Positions 26,048 to 36,638 of a stretch of 64,000 bases of DNA are shown one piece after another. Position numbers and translations under genes: made by a program. Where the stretch lies: the NCBI RefSeq assembly GCF_900142085.1, contig NZ_FQZQ01000011.1, positions 62,001 through 126,000 on the forward strand, in the 5' to 3' direction. The number at the start of each line of letters is the position of its first letter. Position 1 is the stretch's first letter. This DNA is from Shimia gijangensis. Its GTDB lineage: Bacteria > Pseudomonadota > Alphaproteobacteria > Rhodobacterales > Rhodobacteraceae. The notes under the pieces are model-generated. The model was not told the origin of the DNA, did not search any database, and saw only the letters and a program-made list of their open reading frames with translations.

Positions 26048-28060
26048 ATGTCTGACCTGCGCAAAGTCGTTATTGACGAAACCGAAGTGGAAGTAGACGG
26101 CGCGATGACGCTGATCCAGGCCTGTGAACAGGCTGGCGTGGAAATTCCGCGGTTCTGTTACCATGAACGTCTGTCAATTGCCGGTAACTGCCGGATGTGT
26201 CTGGTTGAGGTTGTCGGCGGGCCGCCCAAGCCAGCCGCCTCCTGCGCGATGCAGGTGCGCGATTTGCGTCCCGGCCCCGAAGGTCAGGCGCCGGTGGTGA
26301 AAACCAATTCGCCGATGGTCAAAAAGGCCCGCGAAGGCGTGATGGAATTCATGTTGATCAACCACCCGCTGGATTGCCCGATCTGTGATCAGGGTGGCGA
26401 ATGTGATCTGCAAGATCAGGCGATGGCCTATGGCATCTCGGACTCGCGGTTCAACGAACCTAAGCGTGCTGTGGATGATCTGAACCTCGGCCCGCTTGTG
26501 TCGACCACCATGACCCGTTGTATCAGCTGTACGCGCTGTGTGCGGTTCACCTCTGAGGTCGCCGGTATCACCCAGATGGGGCAAACCGGTCGTGGCGAAG
26601 ATGCGGAAATCACCAGCTATCTGAACCAGACTTTGGATAGCAACCTGCAGGGCAACATCATTGACCTGTGCCCGGTCGGAGCGCTGACGTCCAAACCTTA
26701 TGCGTTCTCGGCCCGTCCTTGGGAGCTGACCAAAACCGAAACCATCGACGTGATGGACGGTTTGGGGTCGAACATTCGGGTCGACACCAAAGGTCGCGAA
26801 GTCAAACGTATCCTGCCGCGCAACCATGATGGTGTGAACGAAGAGTGGGTTTCGGACAAAACACGTTTTGTCTGGGATGGCCTGCGTCGTCAACGTCTGG
26901 ACACGCCTTATGTACGCGTCGATGGCAAGCTGAAGCCTGCCACATGGGGCGAAGCTCTTGGCGTGGCTGCGGAAGCAATGAAGGGCAAGAAAGTGGCTGG
27001 TCTGGTTGGCGATCTCGCCCCGGTCGAAGCTGTGTTTGCGCTAAAGCAGATTGTGGACGGTCTGGAAGGCACCATGGAATGCCGCACCAACGGCGCAGTT
27101 CTGCCGGCGGATAATCGCTCGGCTTATGTGGGCACTGCTGCGATTGAAGACATTGATAACGCCAAGGCTATTTACCTGATTGGCACCAACCCTCGTAATG
27201 AGGCCGCGGTTCTGAACGCGCGTATCCGCAAAGCATGGTTGAATGGCGCGGAAGTTCATTCGGTTGGCGTCAAGAGTGGCGATCTGACGTATGAAACGAC
27301 CGACCATGGTCCCGGTCGCCGGATGATCAAGGGCATGATTGAAGGTGCGGAAAAGGCTGACAATGCCGTTGTTATTGTAGGGCAGGGTGCCATCAACGAA
27401 GGCGACGGTATCGCGGTGTTGGGTGCTTGCATGGCACTGACCGAGAAACTGGGTGGCAAGATGATGGTGCTGCACACGGCGGCTTCGCGTGTTGGTGCGA
27501 TGGATGTCGGTGCTGTGACCGAAGGCGGATTGGACGTCGCTCTTGAGGGCGCTGAGGTTGTGTTCAACCTTGGGGCGGATGAAGTCGAAGTCGCCGAAGG
27601 TCCGTTTGTGATTTATCAGGGCAGCCACGGAGATCGCGGCGCACACCGCGCGGATGTGATCCTTCCGGCTGCGGCCTACACCGAGGAAAACGGCCTGTTC
27701 GTCAACACGGAAGGCCGCCCACAATTGGCGATGCGCGCCGGGTTTGCGCCGGGCGAGGCCAAGGAAAACTGGGCCATCCTGCGCGCATTGAGCGCTGAAC
27801 TGGACGCGACGTTGGCTTACGACACACTGGCGCAGCTGCGCCAGGCGTTGGTGGCCGAGGTCCCGCATTTGGCCAAGATCGATCAAGTTGTCGAGAACGA
27901 ATGGACTCCCTTGCCTGTGAAGAACCTGAGTGCCGGGAAATTCTTTGCAGCTGTCGATGATTTTTATCTGACAAACCCAATTGCCCGCGCCAGCGAGCTG
28001 ATGGCCGAACTTTCGGCCAATGCCAAGGCCCGCGCCGAAACCAAGATTGCGGCTGAATAA
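26048..28060 (+). CDS. nuoG: NADH-quinone oxidoreductase subunit G
   Basis: NuoG (670 aa, about the size of mitochondrial NDUFS1) carries clusters N1b, N4 and N5 of complex I. N1b ligands lie in [17 protein letters not shown] and CAMQV; the N5 His/Cys set in [17 protein letters not shown]4 in [10 protein letters not shown] and [13 protein letters not shown] molybdopterin-oxidoreductase-like domain without cofactor follows. The extra N7 cysteines of the long E. coli-type NuoG are not evident, fitting the alphaproteobacterial/mitochondrial form. It starts three bases after the second DUF5333-like gene. Confidence 0.97.
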   Translation: MSDLRKVVIDETEVEVDGAMTLIQACEQAGVEIPRFCYHERLSIAGNCRMCLVEVVGGPPKPAASCAMQVRDLRPGPEGQAPVVKTNSPMVKKAREGVMEFMLINHPLDCPICDQGGECDLQDQAMAYGISDSRFNEPKRAVDDLNLGPLVSTTMTRCISCTRCVRFTSEVAGITQMGQTGRGEDAEITSYLNQTLDSNLQGNIIDLCPVGALTSKPYAFSARPWELTKTETIDVMDGLGSNIRVDTKGREVKRILPRNHDGVNEEWVSDKTRFVWDGLRRQRLDTPYVRVDGKLKPATWGEALGVAAEAMKGKKVAGLVGDLAPVEAVFALKQIVDGLEGTMECRTNGAVLPADNRSAYVGTAAIEDIDNAKAIYLIGTNPRNEAAVLNARIRKAWLNGAEVHSVGVKSGDLTYETTDHGPGRRMIKGMIEGAEKADNAVVIVGQGAINEGDGIAVLGACMALTEKLGGKMMVLHTAASRVGAMDVGAVTEGGLDVALEGAEVVFNLGADEVEVAEGPFVIYQGSHGDRGAHRADVILPAAAYTEENGLFVNTEGRPQLAMRAGFAPGEAKENWAILRALSAELDATLAYDTLAQLRQALVAEVPHLAKIDQVVENEWTPLPVKNLSAGKFFAAVDDFYLTNPIARASELMAELSANAKARAETKIAAE

Positions 28061-28063
28061 CTG

Positions 28064-28492
28064 ATGCACCTGAATGCTCTCATATCCCCAATCCTTTCGG
28101 CGCTTGCGCTGAGTGTATCGGCCTGCGCGCCGACCTGTGAGGATGGTGTGAACTGTGCGGGCACACAGGCAGAGCCCACGTATCTTGGCGTGGAAACCCG
28201 ACTGCTTGCGGATGATCTGGTCAGCTTCCAGGTTGCCATGGGCGGAGAAAAAGACGATCCGGAGGCGCCAGATGGTGTCGCCCGGTATGCGGAATGTGCC
28301 GCTGCGCAATACGCGTTGATCCGGGGTTTCGGATTTGCGCGCCATGTGCGCACCAATGTGAATTATGACGGGGGAATTTGGCGAGGGGATGCTGCGTATA
28401 CCATCTCGTCTGCTCTGCCCGGCGGTTTGAAGACAATTGATGCAGAAGTCATTGTCTCGGATTGCAAAGAAAACCGGATACCTACGGTGTGA
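28064..28492 (+). CDS. Putative lipoprotein in nuo operon, function unknown
   Basis: This 142-residue protein has a lipoprotein signal (MHLNALISPILSALALSVSA, then Cys) with lipobox V-S-A-C, followed by a Cys-rich start (APTCEDGVNCAGTQ). The remaining domain holds two further cysteines (YAECAAAQ, SDCKENR) and a beta-rich middle (VNYDGGIWRGDAAYTISSALP). It lies three bases after nuoG and six before nuoH. It resembles hypotheticals seen at this position in roseobacter nuo operons; no characterised family is recognised. Confidence 0.76.
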   Translation: MHLNALISPILSALALSVSACAPTCEDGVNCAGTQAEPTYLGVETRLLADDLVSFQVAMGGEKDDPEAPDGVARYAECAAAQYALIRGFGFARHVRTNVNYDGGIWRGDAAYTISSALPGGLKTIDAEVIVSDCKENRIPTV

Positions 28493-28498
28493 GGACCC

Positions 28499-29539
28499 AT
28501 GATTGAATTCTTTACCACCACAAACTTGGGGATCTTCCTGCTGATCGTAGGACAGGTCTTGTTGGTTGTTGTTCCGCTTCTGGTGGCCTTGGCCTTCCTG
28601 ATGTACGCGGACCGCAAAATCTGGGCCGCTGTTCAGCTGCGCCGAGGCCCGAACGTTGTGGGCACCTTTGGCCTGCTGCAAAGTTTCGCGGATTTCCTGA
28701 AATACATCGTGAAAGAAGTGGTTTACCCTGCGGGCGCCGACAAGGTCGTGTTCCTGCTGGCGCCGATGATTTCACTGGTGATGGCGTTGATTGCCTGGGC
28801 GGTGATCCCGTTCAACGATGGCTGGGTTCTGGCCGACATCAATGTCGCGATCCTATATGTCATGGCGGTGTCTTCGCTTGAGGTTTACGGCGTGATCATG
28901 GGGGGGTGGGCGTCAAACTCCAAATACCCGTTCCTCGGCTCACTTCGTTCTGCCGCGCAGATGATCTCTTATGAAGTTAGCCTGGGTCTGATCATTATCG
29001 GCATCATCATTTCGACCGGGTCGATGAACTTTGGGGCCATCGTGGCTGCTCAGGACGGAAATCTGGGGCTGTTGAACTGGTACTTCATCCCGCACTTCCC
29101 AATGCTGATCCTGTTCTTCATCTCGGCGCTGGCCGAAACCAACCGGCCTCCGTTTGACCTTCCTGAAGCAGAATCCGAACTGGTGGCGGGTTATCAGGTG
29201 GAATATTCGTCCACACCGTTCCTGCTGTTCATGATCGGGGAACTGGTGGCCGTGGTTCTGATGTGTGCCTTGGTATCGCTGTTGTTCTTTGGTGGTTGGC
29301 TATCGCCAATTCCGGGTCTGCCGGATGGCATCCTGTGGATGATTGCCAAGATGCTGGTCGCGTTCTTTGTCTTCGCGATGGTCAAGGCGATTACTCCGCG
29401 TTACCGCTATGACCAACTGATGCGTGTGGGTTGGAAAGTGTTCCTGCCGATGTCGCTGATCTGGGTTGTGTTGGTGTCGTTCCTTGCAAAATTCGAGCTT
29501 TTCGGCGGGGCTTATGCCCGCTGGGCGATTGGAGGCTGA
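28499..29539 (+). CDS. nuoH: NADH-quinone oxidoreductase subunit H
   Basis: NuoH (346 aa, eight or more transmembrane helices; ND1 homologue) forms the entrance of the quinone channel and the first half-channel for protons. Diagnostic segments are [18 protein letters not shown]-type sequence (here [19 protein letters not shown], with Asp in place of the usual Glu), [38 protein letters not shown] and [20 protein letters not shown]. The last two contain the conserved acidic residues of the E-channel. nuoI follows three bases later. Confidence 0.97.
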   Translation: MIEFFTTTNLGIFLLIVGQVLLVVVPLLVALAFLMYADRKIWAAVQLRRGPNVVGTFGLLQSFADFLKYIVKEVVYPAGADKVVFLLAPMISLVMALIAWAVIPFNDGWVLADINVAILYVMAVSSLEVYGVIMGGWASNSKYPFLGSLRSAAQMISYEVSLGLIIIGIIISTGSMNFGAIVAAQDGNLGLLNWYFIPHFPMLILFFISALAETNRPPFDLPEAESELVAGYQVEYSSTPFLLFMIGELVAVVLMCALVSLLFFGGWLSPIPGLPDGILWMIAKMLVAFFVFAMVKAITPRYRYDQLMRVGWKVFLPMSLIWVVLVSFLAKFELFGGAYARWAIGG

Positions 29540-29542
29540 TAG

Positions 29543-30037
29543 ATGGCGAATATCGACTATAAACGCGCCGCTGGCTATTTCCTGATGACGGACGTGATTG
29601 CCGGATTCCGGTTGGGCATGAAGTATTTCTTCAAACCCAAAGTCACGATCAACTATCCGCATGAAAAAGGCCCGCTGAGCCCACGTTTTCGCGGGGAACA
29701 CGCGCTGCGTCGCTATCCCAACGGAGAAGAGCGTTGCATTGCCTGTAAACTTTGCGAAGCGATCTGTCCGGCACAGGCGATCACCATTGACGCGGAACCC
29801 CGCGAAGATGGCAGCCGCCGCACAACGCGTTACGACATCGACATGACCAAATGCATCTACTGTGGTTTCTGCCAGGAAGCCTGCCCGGTGGATGCGATTG
29901 TCGAAGGTCCGAATTTCGAGTTTTCCACTGAAACCCGCGAAGAGCTGTTTTACGACAAAGCCAAGCTCTTGGATAACGGTGAACGCTGGGAAGCCGAAAT
30001 TGCCCGCAATCTGGAACTGGACGCACCGTACCGATGA
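29543..30037 (+). CDS. nuoI: NADH-quinone oxidoreductase subunit I
   Basis: NuoI (164 aa; TYKY/NDUFS8 homologue) holds clusters N6a and N6b that connect NuoG to N2 in NuoB. Two 8-Cys-type motifs are seen: [15 protein letters not shown] and [15 protein letters not shown]. The N-terminal amphipathic part ([20 protein letters not shown]) lies on the membrane surface, and the [17 protein letters not shown] segment is conserved. Its stop overlaps the start of the CMD-like gene by four bases. Confidence 0.97.
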   Translation: MANIDYKRAAGYFLMTDVIAGFRLGMKYFFKPKVTINYPHEKGPLSPRFRGEHALRRYPNGEERCIACKLCEAICPAQAITIDAEPREDGSRRTTRYDIDMTKCIYCGFCQEACPVDAIVEGPNFEFSTETREELFYDKAKLLDNGERWEAEIARNLELDAPYR

Positions 30038-30441
30038 CCGACAACTCAAACCCATTTGAAGCGATGATCGCGCAGTATCAGGACATGGCCAAGGCGATGA
30101 ACCCTGCGCTGGAGTCGTTTACCCCGAAAGGGTTTGAGGCCCTGTGGCCGACCATGCCCAAAGACGTGATGGAAATGTTCTTTGGCAACACCGTGAACAA
30201 GGATGGGCTGGACGCCAAGACCCGCCTGTTGTTGACGCTGGCTGCACTGACCGTTCTGGGTGCGCAAGGCGACGCCCAAATCCGTATGACCGTGCGCCAC
30301 CTGCTTGAGGCTGGTGCAAAGAAACAAGAAATCGTCGAGACCATCGGACAAATGTCGATGTTCGCCGGCATACCCGCCACGACCCGTGCAATGGAAATTG
30401 CCCAAGGTGTCATGGCCGAAAACGAGGATAGTGACACATGA
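30034..30441 (+). CDS. Carboxymuconolactone decarboxylase-like protein in nuo operon
   Basis: This 135-residue helical protein has the CMD/AhpD-like fold: [20 protein letters not shown], then [23 protein letters not shown] and [19 protein letters not shown]. It lacks the CxxC of the peroxidase-active AhpD group (the equivalent stretch reads [10 protein letters not shown]), so no thiol peroxidase activity is expected. It overlaps nuoI by four bases upstream and nuoJ by four bases downstream, which implies expression in fixed ratio with complex I subunits. A chaperone or quinone-related role is possible but not shown. Confidence 0.85.
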   Translation: MTDNSNPFEAMIAQYQDMAKAMNPALESFTPKGFEALWPTMPKDVMEMFFGNTVNKDGLDAKTRLLLTLAALTVLGAQGDAQIRMTVRHLLEAGAKKQEIVETIGQMSMFAGIPATTRAMEIAQGVMAENEDSDT

Positions 30442-31043
30442 TTGTTGCTCTGACCTTTTACCTGTTCGCGCTTTGCGCCGTGATCGGCGGGCTGTTCACA
30501 GTGATCAGCCGCAACCCGGTGCATTCGGTGCTTTGGCTCATTCTGGCCTTCCTGTCTTCGGCAGGGCTGTTTGTGCTTTTGGGCGCTGAATTTGTCGCGA
30601 TGCTTCTTATCATCGTCTACGTGGGCGCCGTCGCTGTGCTGTTCCTGTTCGTGGTGATGATGCTGGATGTGGACTTTGCCGAACTTAAGGCAGGCATGGC
30701 GCAGTATATGCCGCTGGCGCTGCTGATCGGTGTGATCCTGTTGATGCAGTTCGGCATGGCCGTGGGCAACTGGCAGGTGTCCGAAGTGGCTGAGGCGCAA
30801 CGTGCCGCTGTGGCGCCGGAGGGTGTGGAAAACACCGCCGCCTTGGGGCTCATCATCTATGACCAATATTTCCTTCTGTTCCAACTGGCTGGTCTGATCC
30901 TGCTGGTCGCCATGATTGGCGCCATCGTTCTGACCTTGCGCCACCGCAAAGACATCAAGCGCCAAAACGTGCTTGAGCAGATGTGGCGCGACCCAAAAGA
31001 TGCGATGGAATTGAAAGACGTAAAACCGGGGCAGGGTCTGTAA
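30438..31043 (+). CDS. nuoJ: NADH-quinone oxidoreductase subunit J
   Basis: NuoJ (201 aa; ND6 homologue) is a five-helix membrane subunit. Conserved segments are [20 protein letters not shown] and [28 protein letters not shown], the latter holding the pi-bulge helix and acidic residue of the central hydrophilic axis. The C-terminal tail ([20 protein letters not shown] region) is cytoplasmic. It starts in overlap with the CMD-like gene and is followed by a 38-base gap before nuoK. Confidence 0.96.
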   Translation: MIVALTFYLFALCAVIGGLFTVISRNPVHSVLWLILAFLSSAGLFVLLGAEFVAMLLIIVYVGAVAVLFLFVVMMLDVDFAELKAGMAQYMPLALLIGVILLMQFGMAVGNWQVSEVAEAQRAAVAPEGVENTAALGLIIYDQYFLLFQLAGLILLVAMIGAIVLTLRHRKDIKRQNVLEQMWRDPKDAMELKDVKPGQGL

Positions 31044-31081
31044 AAGGCTCGCTGTTGGAAGAATAAGGACCGAGGGACAAA

Positions 31082-31387
31082 ATGATCGGACTTGAACATT
31101 ATCTTACCGTGGCGGCTGTGCTGTTTGTCATTGGTATCTTTGGCCTCTTCCTGAACCGGAAGAACGTCATCATCCTCTTGATGTCGATCGAATTGATGCT
31201 GCTCTCTGTCAACATCAACCTGGTCGCGTTTTCGAGTTATTCGGGCGATCTGACTGGGCAGGTATTCGCACTGTTCGTGATGACCGTGGCGGCTGCTGAG
31301 GCCTCGATTGGCCTCGCGATCCTCGTCTCCTTCTTCCGCAACCGGGGCACGATCTCGGTGGAAGATGTCAATGTGATGAAAGGCTAA
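31082..31387 (+). CDS. nuoK: NADH-quinone oxidoreductase subunit K
   Basis: NuoK (101 aa; ND4L homologue) has three transmembrane helices. Signature residues are [21 protein letters not shown], which includes the conserved Glu on helix 2, and [20 protein letters not shown] with the second Glu on helix 3. Both are part of the proton path. nuoL follows five bases after the stop. Confidence 0.96.
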   Translation: MIGLEHYLTVAAVLFVIGIFGLFLNRKNVIILLMSIELMLLSVNINLVAFSSYSGDLTGQVFALFVMTVAAAEASIGLAILVSFFRNRGTISVEDVNVMKG

Positions 31388-31392
31388 GACAG

Positions 31393-33534
31393 ATGGAAAA
31401 GATCATCCTGTTCGCTCCACTGATCGGTAGCCTGATTGGCGGCTTTGGTTGGCGGTTTATCGGTGAGAAGGGCGCGCAATACGTCACCACCGGGCTGCTG
31501 TTCCTGGCCTGTCTGCTGTCGTGGGTCGTTTTCCTTGGCCACGACGGTCAAACCCACATCATTCATGTTCTCGACTTTATCCAGTCGGGCACACTGGACA
31601 CGGCCTGGTCGATCCGACTTGACCGTCTGACCGCGATCATGCTGATCGTTGTGACCACGGTTTCGGCGCTGGTGCACCTTTATAGCTTTGGCTACATGGC
31701 GCATGACGAAAACTGGAAAGATGGCGAGCATTACAAGGCCCGCTTCTTTGCCTATCTGTCGTTCTTTACCTTTGCCATGCTGATGCTGGTCACTGCTGAC
31801 AACCTTGTGCAGATGTTCTTTGGCTGGGAAGGTGTGGGCGTTGCCTCGTATCTGTTGATCGGTTTTTACTATCGCAAACCGTCGGCCAACGCCGCTGCAA
31901 TCAAGGCCTTTGTGGTCAACCGGGTCGGCGACTTTGGCTTCGCCCTCGGGATCGCTGGTCTGTTCTTTATGACCGAAAGCATCAACTTCAACGACATTTT
32001 TGCAGCCGCGCCTGCGCTGGCTGAAACGGACATTCGCTTCTTGTGGACCGACTGGAATGCCGCCAACCTTTTGGCCTTCCTGCTGTTCGTTGGTGCCATG
32101 GGTAAATCGGCACAATTGTTCCTGCACACCTGGTTGCCAGACGCGATGGAAGGCCCAACACCTGTGTCTGCCCTGATCCACGCTGCGACCATGGTGACGG
32201 CGGGTGTGTTCCTTGTCTGCCGCATGTCGCCGCTGATGGAATACGCGCCTGAGGCGACTGCCTTTATCACCTTCCTTGGGGCCACCACGGCATTTGTCGC
32301 GGCCACCATTGGTCTGGTACAGAACGACATCAAACGCGTGATTGCCTACTCAACAATGTCTCAGCTGGGGTACATGTTTGTGGCAGCAGGTGTTGGCGTC
32401 TACTCCGCCGCGATGTTCCACCTGTTCACACACGCCTTCTTCAAAGCGATGTTGTTTCTTGGTGCGGGCTCGGTGATCCACGCGATGCATCACGAGCAAG
32501 ACATGCGCAATTATGGCGGTTTGCGTAAGAAAATCCCTTATACATTCGGCGCGATGATGATTGGCACGCTGGCCATCACCGGTGTCGGTATCCCGCTGAC
32601 CACGATTGGTTTCGCAGGCTTCCTGTCGAAAGACGCGATCATCGAGAGCGCCTTTGCAGGCACAAGCGGTGGCTATGCCTTCTGGATGCTGGTGATCGCG
32701 GCGCTGTTCACATCGTTCTACTCGTGGCGCCTGATCTTCCTGACTTTCTATGGCACGCCGCGTGGTGACAAACATGCGCATGACCATGCTCATGAGAGCC
32801 CGATGACCATGCTGATCCCGCTGGGAGTTCTGGCACTGGGCGCAATCTTCTCAGGCATGCTGTGGTATGGCTCGTTCTTTGGTGACCACGATCAGGTCAA
32901 CAAATTCTACGGCATTCCATCGCACGCTGCGGCCGAGGGTAATCACGGTGAAGCAACCGACGATCACGCTGCTGCAGATACCGGTCACAGCGAAGAGGAC
33001 GCGCACGCGACCGATGAGCATGCGACCAATCACGATGATCCAGCGCACGCGCCGGTTATGGCGGCCCACCACGGACAAGCCCCACAGGGCGCGATCTTTA
33101 TGGGCCCGGATAACCACGTGATGGACGACGCACACCACGCTCCGAAATGGGTCAAGGTTTCGCCGTTCATTGCCATGGTTATTGGTTTCATCACCGCCAT
33201 GTGGTTCTACATCTGGAACCCTGCCATGCCCAAGTGGCTGGCCGAGAACCAACGCCCACTGTACCTGTTCCTGCTGAACAAATGGTACTTTGACGAAATC
33301 TACGATTACCTGTTCGTGCGTCCTGCCAAAGCTCTTGGCCGCTTCTTGTGGAAAAAGGGCGACGGCAATGTGATTGACGGCTTCCTGAATGGCGTCGCCA
33401 TGGGCATCGTGCCCTGGTTCACACGCCTCGCAGGTCGCGCACAGTCCGGTTACATCTTTACCTATGCCTTTGCCATGGTGATTGGCCTTGTGGTCCTGAT
33501 CACATGGATGACGCTCAGCGGAGGAGCGCACTAA
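31393..33534 (+). CDS. nuoL: NADH-quinone oxidoreductase subunit L
   Basis: NuoL (713 aa; ND5 homologue) is the distal antiporter-like subunit with a long lateral helix. [19 protein letters not shown] and [13 protein letters not shown] hold the conserved channel acid and Lys region; [28 protein letters not shown] is the Proton_antipo_M signature. Residues about 497-586 form a His/Asp/Glu-rich hydrophilic insert with 14 histidines before the terminal helices, and another His cluster ([12 protein letters not shown]) lies near residue 458. The family is usually about 610-720 residues. Its stop overlaps the nuoM start by one base. Confidence 0.96.
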   Translation: MEKIILFAPLIGSLIGGFGWRFIGEKGAQYVTTGLLFLACLLSWVVFLGHDGQTHIIHVLDFIQSGTLDTAWSIRLDRLTAIMLIVVTTVSALVHLYSFGYMAHDENWKDGEHYKARFFAYLSFFTFAMLMLVTADNLVQMFFGWEGVGVASYLLIGFYYRKPSANAAAIKAFVVNRVGDFGFALGIAGLFFMTESINFNDIFAAAPALAETDIRFLWTDWNAANLLAFLLFVGAMGKSAQLFLHTWLPDAMEGPTPVSALIHAATMVTAGVFLVCRMSPLMEYAPEATAFITFLGATTAFVAATIGLVQNDIKRVIAYSTMSQLGYMFVAAGVGVYSAAMFHLFTHAFFKAMLFLGAGSVIHAMHHEQDMRNYGGLRKKIPYTFGAMMIGTLAITGVGIPLTTIGFAGFLSKDAIIESAFAGTSGGYAFWMLVIAALFTSFYSWRLIFLTFYGTPRGDKHAHDHAHESPMTMLIPLGVLALGAIFSGMLWYGSFFGDHDQVNKFYGIPSHAAAEGNHGEATDDHAAADTGHSEEDAHATDEHATNHDDPAHAPVMAAHHGQAPQGAIFMGPDNHVMDDAHHAPKWVKVSPFIAMVIGFITAMWFYIWNPAMPKWLAENQRPLYLFLLNKWYFDEIYDYLFVRPAKALGRFLWKKGDGNVIDGFLNGVAMGIVPWFTRLAGRAQSGYIFTYAFAMVIGLVVLITWMTLSGGAH

Positions 33535-35081
33535 TGAACGACAGCTTGCTCTCCCTAGTCACCTTTATCCCTGCACTTGCGGCGGCGATCCTTGCGATCT
33601 TCCTGCGCGGGGAAGAGGCAGCGGCTCAGCGTAATGCCAAATGGGTTGCGATGGTTGCGACCGTCATCACCTTTCTGGTGTCATTGGCGATCCTGTTCGA
33701 ATTTGACCCGTCAAACACAGGGTTCCAGTTCGTCGAGGAACGTGAATGGCTGATGGGTCTTCACTATAAACTGGGCGTCGACGGAATTTCGGTTCTGTTT
33801 GTGATGCTGACCACCTTTATGATGCCGCTGGTGATTGGGGCCTCCTGGAATGTGTCGCATCGTGTCAAAGAATACATGATTGCCTTCCTGTTGCTGGAAA
33901 CGCTGATGCTCGGCGTGTTCATGGCGCTGGATCTGGTTCTGTTCTACCTGTTCTTCGAGGCCTGCCTGATCCCGATGTTCCTGATCATTGGGATTTGGGG
34001 TGGCGCCAATCGCATTTATGCCAGCTTCAAGTTCTTCCTGTACACCTTTCTTGGTTCGGTTTTGATGCTGGTGGCTATGGTGGCGATGTTTGCTGATGCG
34101 GGCACGACCGACATTCCAACGCTGATGAACCACGAGTTTGGCTCTGAGGCGTTCTCGCTCTTGGGTATTCAGGTTGTGGGTGGCATGCAGACGCTGATGT
34201 TCCTGGCCTTCTTCGCCAGCTTTGCAGTGAAAATGCCAATGTGGCCGGTGCACACCTGGTTGCCGGATGCACACGTTCAGGCGCCAACAGCCGGTTCGGT
34301 TGTTCTGGCTGCGATCCTGTTGAAAATGGGCGGCTATGGTTTCTTGCGCTTTAGCTTGCCAATGTTCCCGGTTGGATCTGCTGTGATGACCGATCTGGTC
34401 TTGTGGATGTCGGCCATCGCGATTGTCTACACCTCGCTTGTGGCATTGGTTCAGGAAGACATGAAAAAGCTGATTGCTTATTCATCGGTGGCCCATATGG
34501 GTTACGTCACGATGGGTATCTTTGCGGCCAACCAACAGGGCCTTGATGGGGCGATCTTTCAGATGCTCAGCCACGGCTTTATCTCGGGCGCGCTCTTCCT
34601 TTGTGTGGGTGTGATTTACGATCGCATGCACACACGTGACATCGACGCCTATGGTGGTCTGGTGAACCGGATGCCGGCCTATGCGTTGATCTTTATGTTC
34701 TTCACCATGGCCAATGTCGGGCTTCCGGGCACCTCCGGATTTGTTGGCGAATTCCTGATTATCCTGGGTATCTTCCAGGCCAACACCTGGGTGGCGCTGT
34801 TTGCAGCCTCTGGTGTGATCCTGTCGGCAAGCTATGCTTTGTGGCTTTATCGTCGGGTAGTCTTTGGCGATCTCATCAAAGAGAGCCTCAAGGCGATCAC
34901 CGACATGACATCCCGCGAAAAGTGGATCTTTGCGCCGCTGGTGGCCATGACCCTGTTGTTGGGTGTCTACCCGCCGCTGATCACCGATATCATCGGGCCA
35001 TCGGTTGAGGCACTGATCGAAAACTATGAAACCGCTCTGGCGCATCTCCCGACTTCGGGCGCCGAAGCCGCATCGCACTAA
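33534..35081 (+). CDS. nuoM: NADH-quinone oxidoreductase subunit M
   Basis: NuoM (515 aa; ND4 homologue) is the second antiporter-like subunit. [33 protein letters not shown] carries the conserved Glu of helix 5; [38 protein letters not shown] holds the channel Lys and family signature. I chose the ATG at 33534 (TAATG with nuoL) giving [18 protein letters not shown]; upstream in-frame codons lie inside nuoL. nuoN follows after 15 bases. Confidence 0.96.
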   Translation: MNDSLLSLVTFIPALAAAILAIFLRGEEAAAQRNAKWVAMVATVITFLVSLAILFEFDPSNTGFQFVEEREWLMGLHYKLGVDGISVLFVMLTTFMMPLVIGASWNVSHRVKEYMIAFLLLETLMLGVFMALDLVLFYLFFEACLIPMFLIIGIWGGANRIYASFKFFLYTFLGSVLMLVAMVAMFADAGTTDIPTLMNHEFGSEAFSLLGIQVVGGMQTLMFLAFFASFAVKMPMWPVHTWLPDAHVQAPTAGSVVLAAILLKMGGYGFLRFSLPMFPVGSAVMTDLVLWMSAIAIVYTSLVALVQEDMKKLIAYSSVAHMGYVTMGIFAANQQGLDGAIFQMLSHGFISGALFLCVGVIYDRMHTRDIDAYGGLVNRMPAYALIFMFFTMANVGLPGTSGFVGEFLIILGIFQANTWVALFAASGVILSASYALWLYRRVVFGDLIKESLKAITDMTSREKWIFAPLVAMTLLLGVYPPLITDIIGPSVEALIENYETALAHLPTSGAEAASH

Positions 35082-35096
35082 GGAGAGCTTGAGAAA

Positions 35097-36536
35097 ATGA
35101 TCCAGGCTGATCTGAATATTATCCTGCCGGAAATCCTTCTGGCGCTCTATGCGATGATCGCTCTTTTGGCGGCGGTGTATACGGGCAAGGACAAAATCGC
35201 GCCGATGCTGACATTGCTGACCGCAGGTCTGTTTGTGTTGATCGCGGCGTGGATTGGGCTGACCGGTGAGGGCGAGAACGTCGCCTTTGACGGCATGTTC
35301 AACGACGACGGGTTCGCGCGCTTTGCCAAGGTGACCATGCTGCTATCTGCGGCTGCCGTTCTCGTGATGGGGCAGGATTACATGAGCCGCCGTAACATGC
35401 TGCGGTTTGAGTATCCGATCCTTGTGACGCTGGCGGTTGTCGGCATGATGGTGATGGTCTCCGCTGGCGACCTGATGGCGCTTTATATGGGCCTCGAGCT
35501 GCAGTCGCTTTCGCTTTATGTGGTGGCCTCAATGCGCCGCGATAGCCTGAAATCGTCCGAAGCGGGTCTGAAGTACTTCGTTCTGGGCGCTTTGTCGTCC
35601 GGTCTGCTGCTGTTCGGCTCGTCGCTGGTTTATGGCTATGCGGGAACCACGGGATTTGCAGGAATTATCAAGGCGGCTGGCCACGGTCATGTTGAGTTGG
35701 GGCTTTTGTTGGGTCTGACGCTTGTCGTGTCTGGTCTGGCGTTCAAGGTCTCTGCGGTTCCGTTCCACATGTGGACGCCGGACGTCTATGAAGGCGCGCC
35801 GACACCGATCACAGCGTTCTTTGCCACAGCCCCCAAAGTGGCGGCGATGGGCTTGTTCGCCCGTGTTCTGCATGATGCCTTCGGCGGTGTTGTGGCAGAC
35901 TGGCAGCAGATCATTGCGCTGCTTTCGGTTCTGTCGATGTTCTTGGGCTCGATCGCGGCGATTGGTCAGACAAACATCAAACGTCTGATGGCGTATTCGT
36001 CGATTGCCCACATGGGGTATGCGTTGATGGGGCTTGCCGCTGGCACAGCCTTTGGTGTGCAGGCGCTACTGATCTATCTTGCGATCTATGTAACGATGAA
36101 TGTTGGCACCTTTGCCTTTATTCTCAGCATGGAAAAAGACGGTCAGCCAGTGACGGATATTCGCGCGTTGAACATGTACTCCAAAACCCATTCCGGCAAG
36201 GCGATTGCCATGCTGGTTCTGTTGTTCTCGCTGGCAGGTGTGCCGCCGCTGGTTGGGTTCTTCGGTAAGTTCTATGTGTTGCGTGCCGCTTATGACGCGG
36301 GTCTTGGATGGCTTGCGGTCTTGGGTGTGATCGCATCGGTGATTGGCTGTTTCTACTATCTGCGCATTGTGTACTACATGTACTTTGGCGAAGAAGGCGA
36401 AGAGCTGGACAAAGGTGGCTCGCCTGTTCTTTGGGCGATGTTGATGGGCTCGGCTGCGATCATGGTTCTGGGGGTTGTGAACCTCTTTGGGATCGAAGGG
36501 ATCGCGCAGGCTGCGGCAGCAACGCTGGTTCAGTAG
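35097..36536 (+). CDS. nuoN: NADH-quinone oxidoreductase subunit N
   Basis: NuoN (479 aa; ND2 homologue) is the third antiporter-like subunit and the last gene of the operon. [25 protein letters not shown] contains the conserved Glu; [34 protein letters not shown] contains channel Lys residues and the signature; GIPPLVGFF-type sequence ([15 protein letters not shown]) follows. A strong terminator lies about 30 bases after the stop, closing the operon. Confidence 0.97.
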   Translation: MIQADLNIILPEILLALYAMIALLAAVYTGKDKIAPMLTLLTAGLFVLIAAWIGLTGEGENVAFDGMFNDDGFARFAKVTMLLSAAAVLVMGQDYMSRRNMLRFEYPILVTLAVVGMMVMVSAGDLMALYMGLELQSLSLYVVASMRRDSLKSSEAGLKYFVLGALSSGLLLFGSSLVYGYAGTTGFAGIIKAAGHGHVELGLLLGLTLVVSGLAFKVSAVPFHMWTPDVYEGAPTPITAFFATAPKVAAMGLFARVLHDAFGGVVADWQQIIALLSVLSMFLGSIAAIGQTNIKRLMAYSSIAHMGYALMGLAAGTAFGVQALLIYLAIYVTMNVGTFAFILSMEKDGQPVTDIRALNMYSKTHSGKAIAMLVLLFSLAGVPPLVGFFGKFYVLRAAYDAGLGWLAVLGVIASVIGCFYYLRIVYYMYFGEEGEELDKGGSPVLWAMLMGSAAIMVLGVVNLFGIEGIAQAAAATLVQ

Positions 36537-36564
36537 ATCTTTGAGCCACCCGTTTTGAAATGTG

Positions 36565-36595
36565 ACGCGCCCTAATAGGGCGCGTTGCTGTTTTT
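36565..36595 (+). terminator. Rho-independent terminator of the nuo operon
   Basis: An 8-bp perfect stem, ACGCGCCC with GGGCGCGT, and loop TAATA are followed by TGCTGTTTTT. It lies 28 bases after the nuoN stop. birA follows on the same strand after another repeat copy. Confidence 0.85.
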
Positions 36596-36610
36596 GGCGG
36601 TGCCTTCGGC

Positions 36611-36638
36611 GAGAGTATTTTTGGCAAGATGAAGGATG
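36611..36638 (+). repeat. Dispersed intergenic repeat, copy C (tail only)
   Basis: GAGAGTATTTTTGGCAAGAT followed by GAAGGATG matches the tail of copy B (GGAGTATTTTTGCCAAGATGAAGGAT) at nearly every position. The hairpin part is reduced to TGCCTTCGGCGA. The ATG in the conserved AAGATGAAGG is the proposed birA start, so a repeat may supply the start codon or mislead gene finders. Confidence 0.7.

Noticed and set aside
27041-28681. A 546-codon open frame on the minus strand opposite nuoG, the lipoprotein gene and nuoH.
   Set aside because: It covers three well-supported plus-strand genes with no family motifs of its own. Long antisense frames are expected in codon-biased GC-rich genes.
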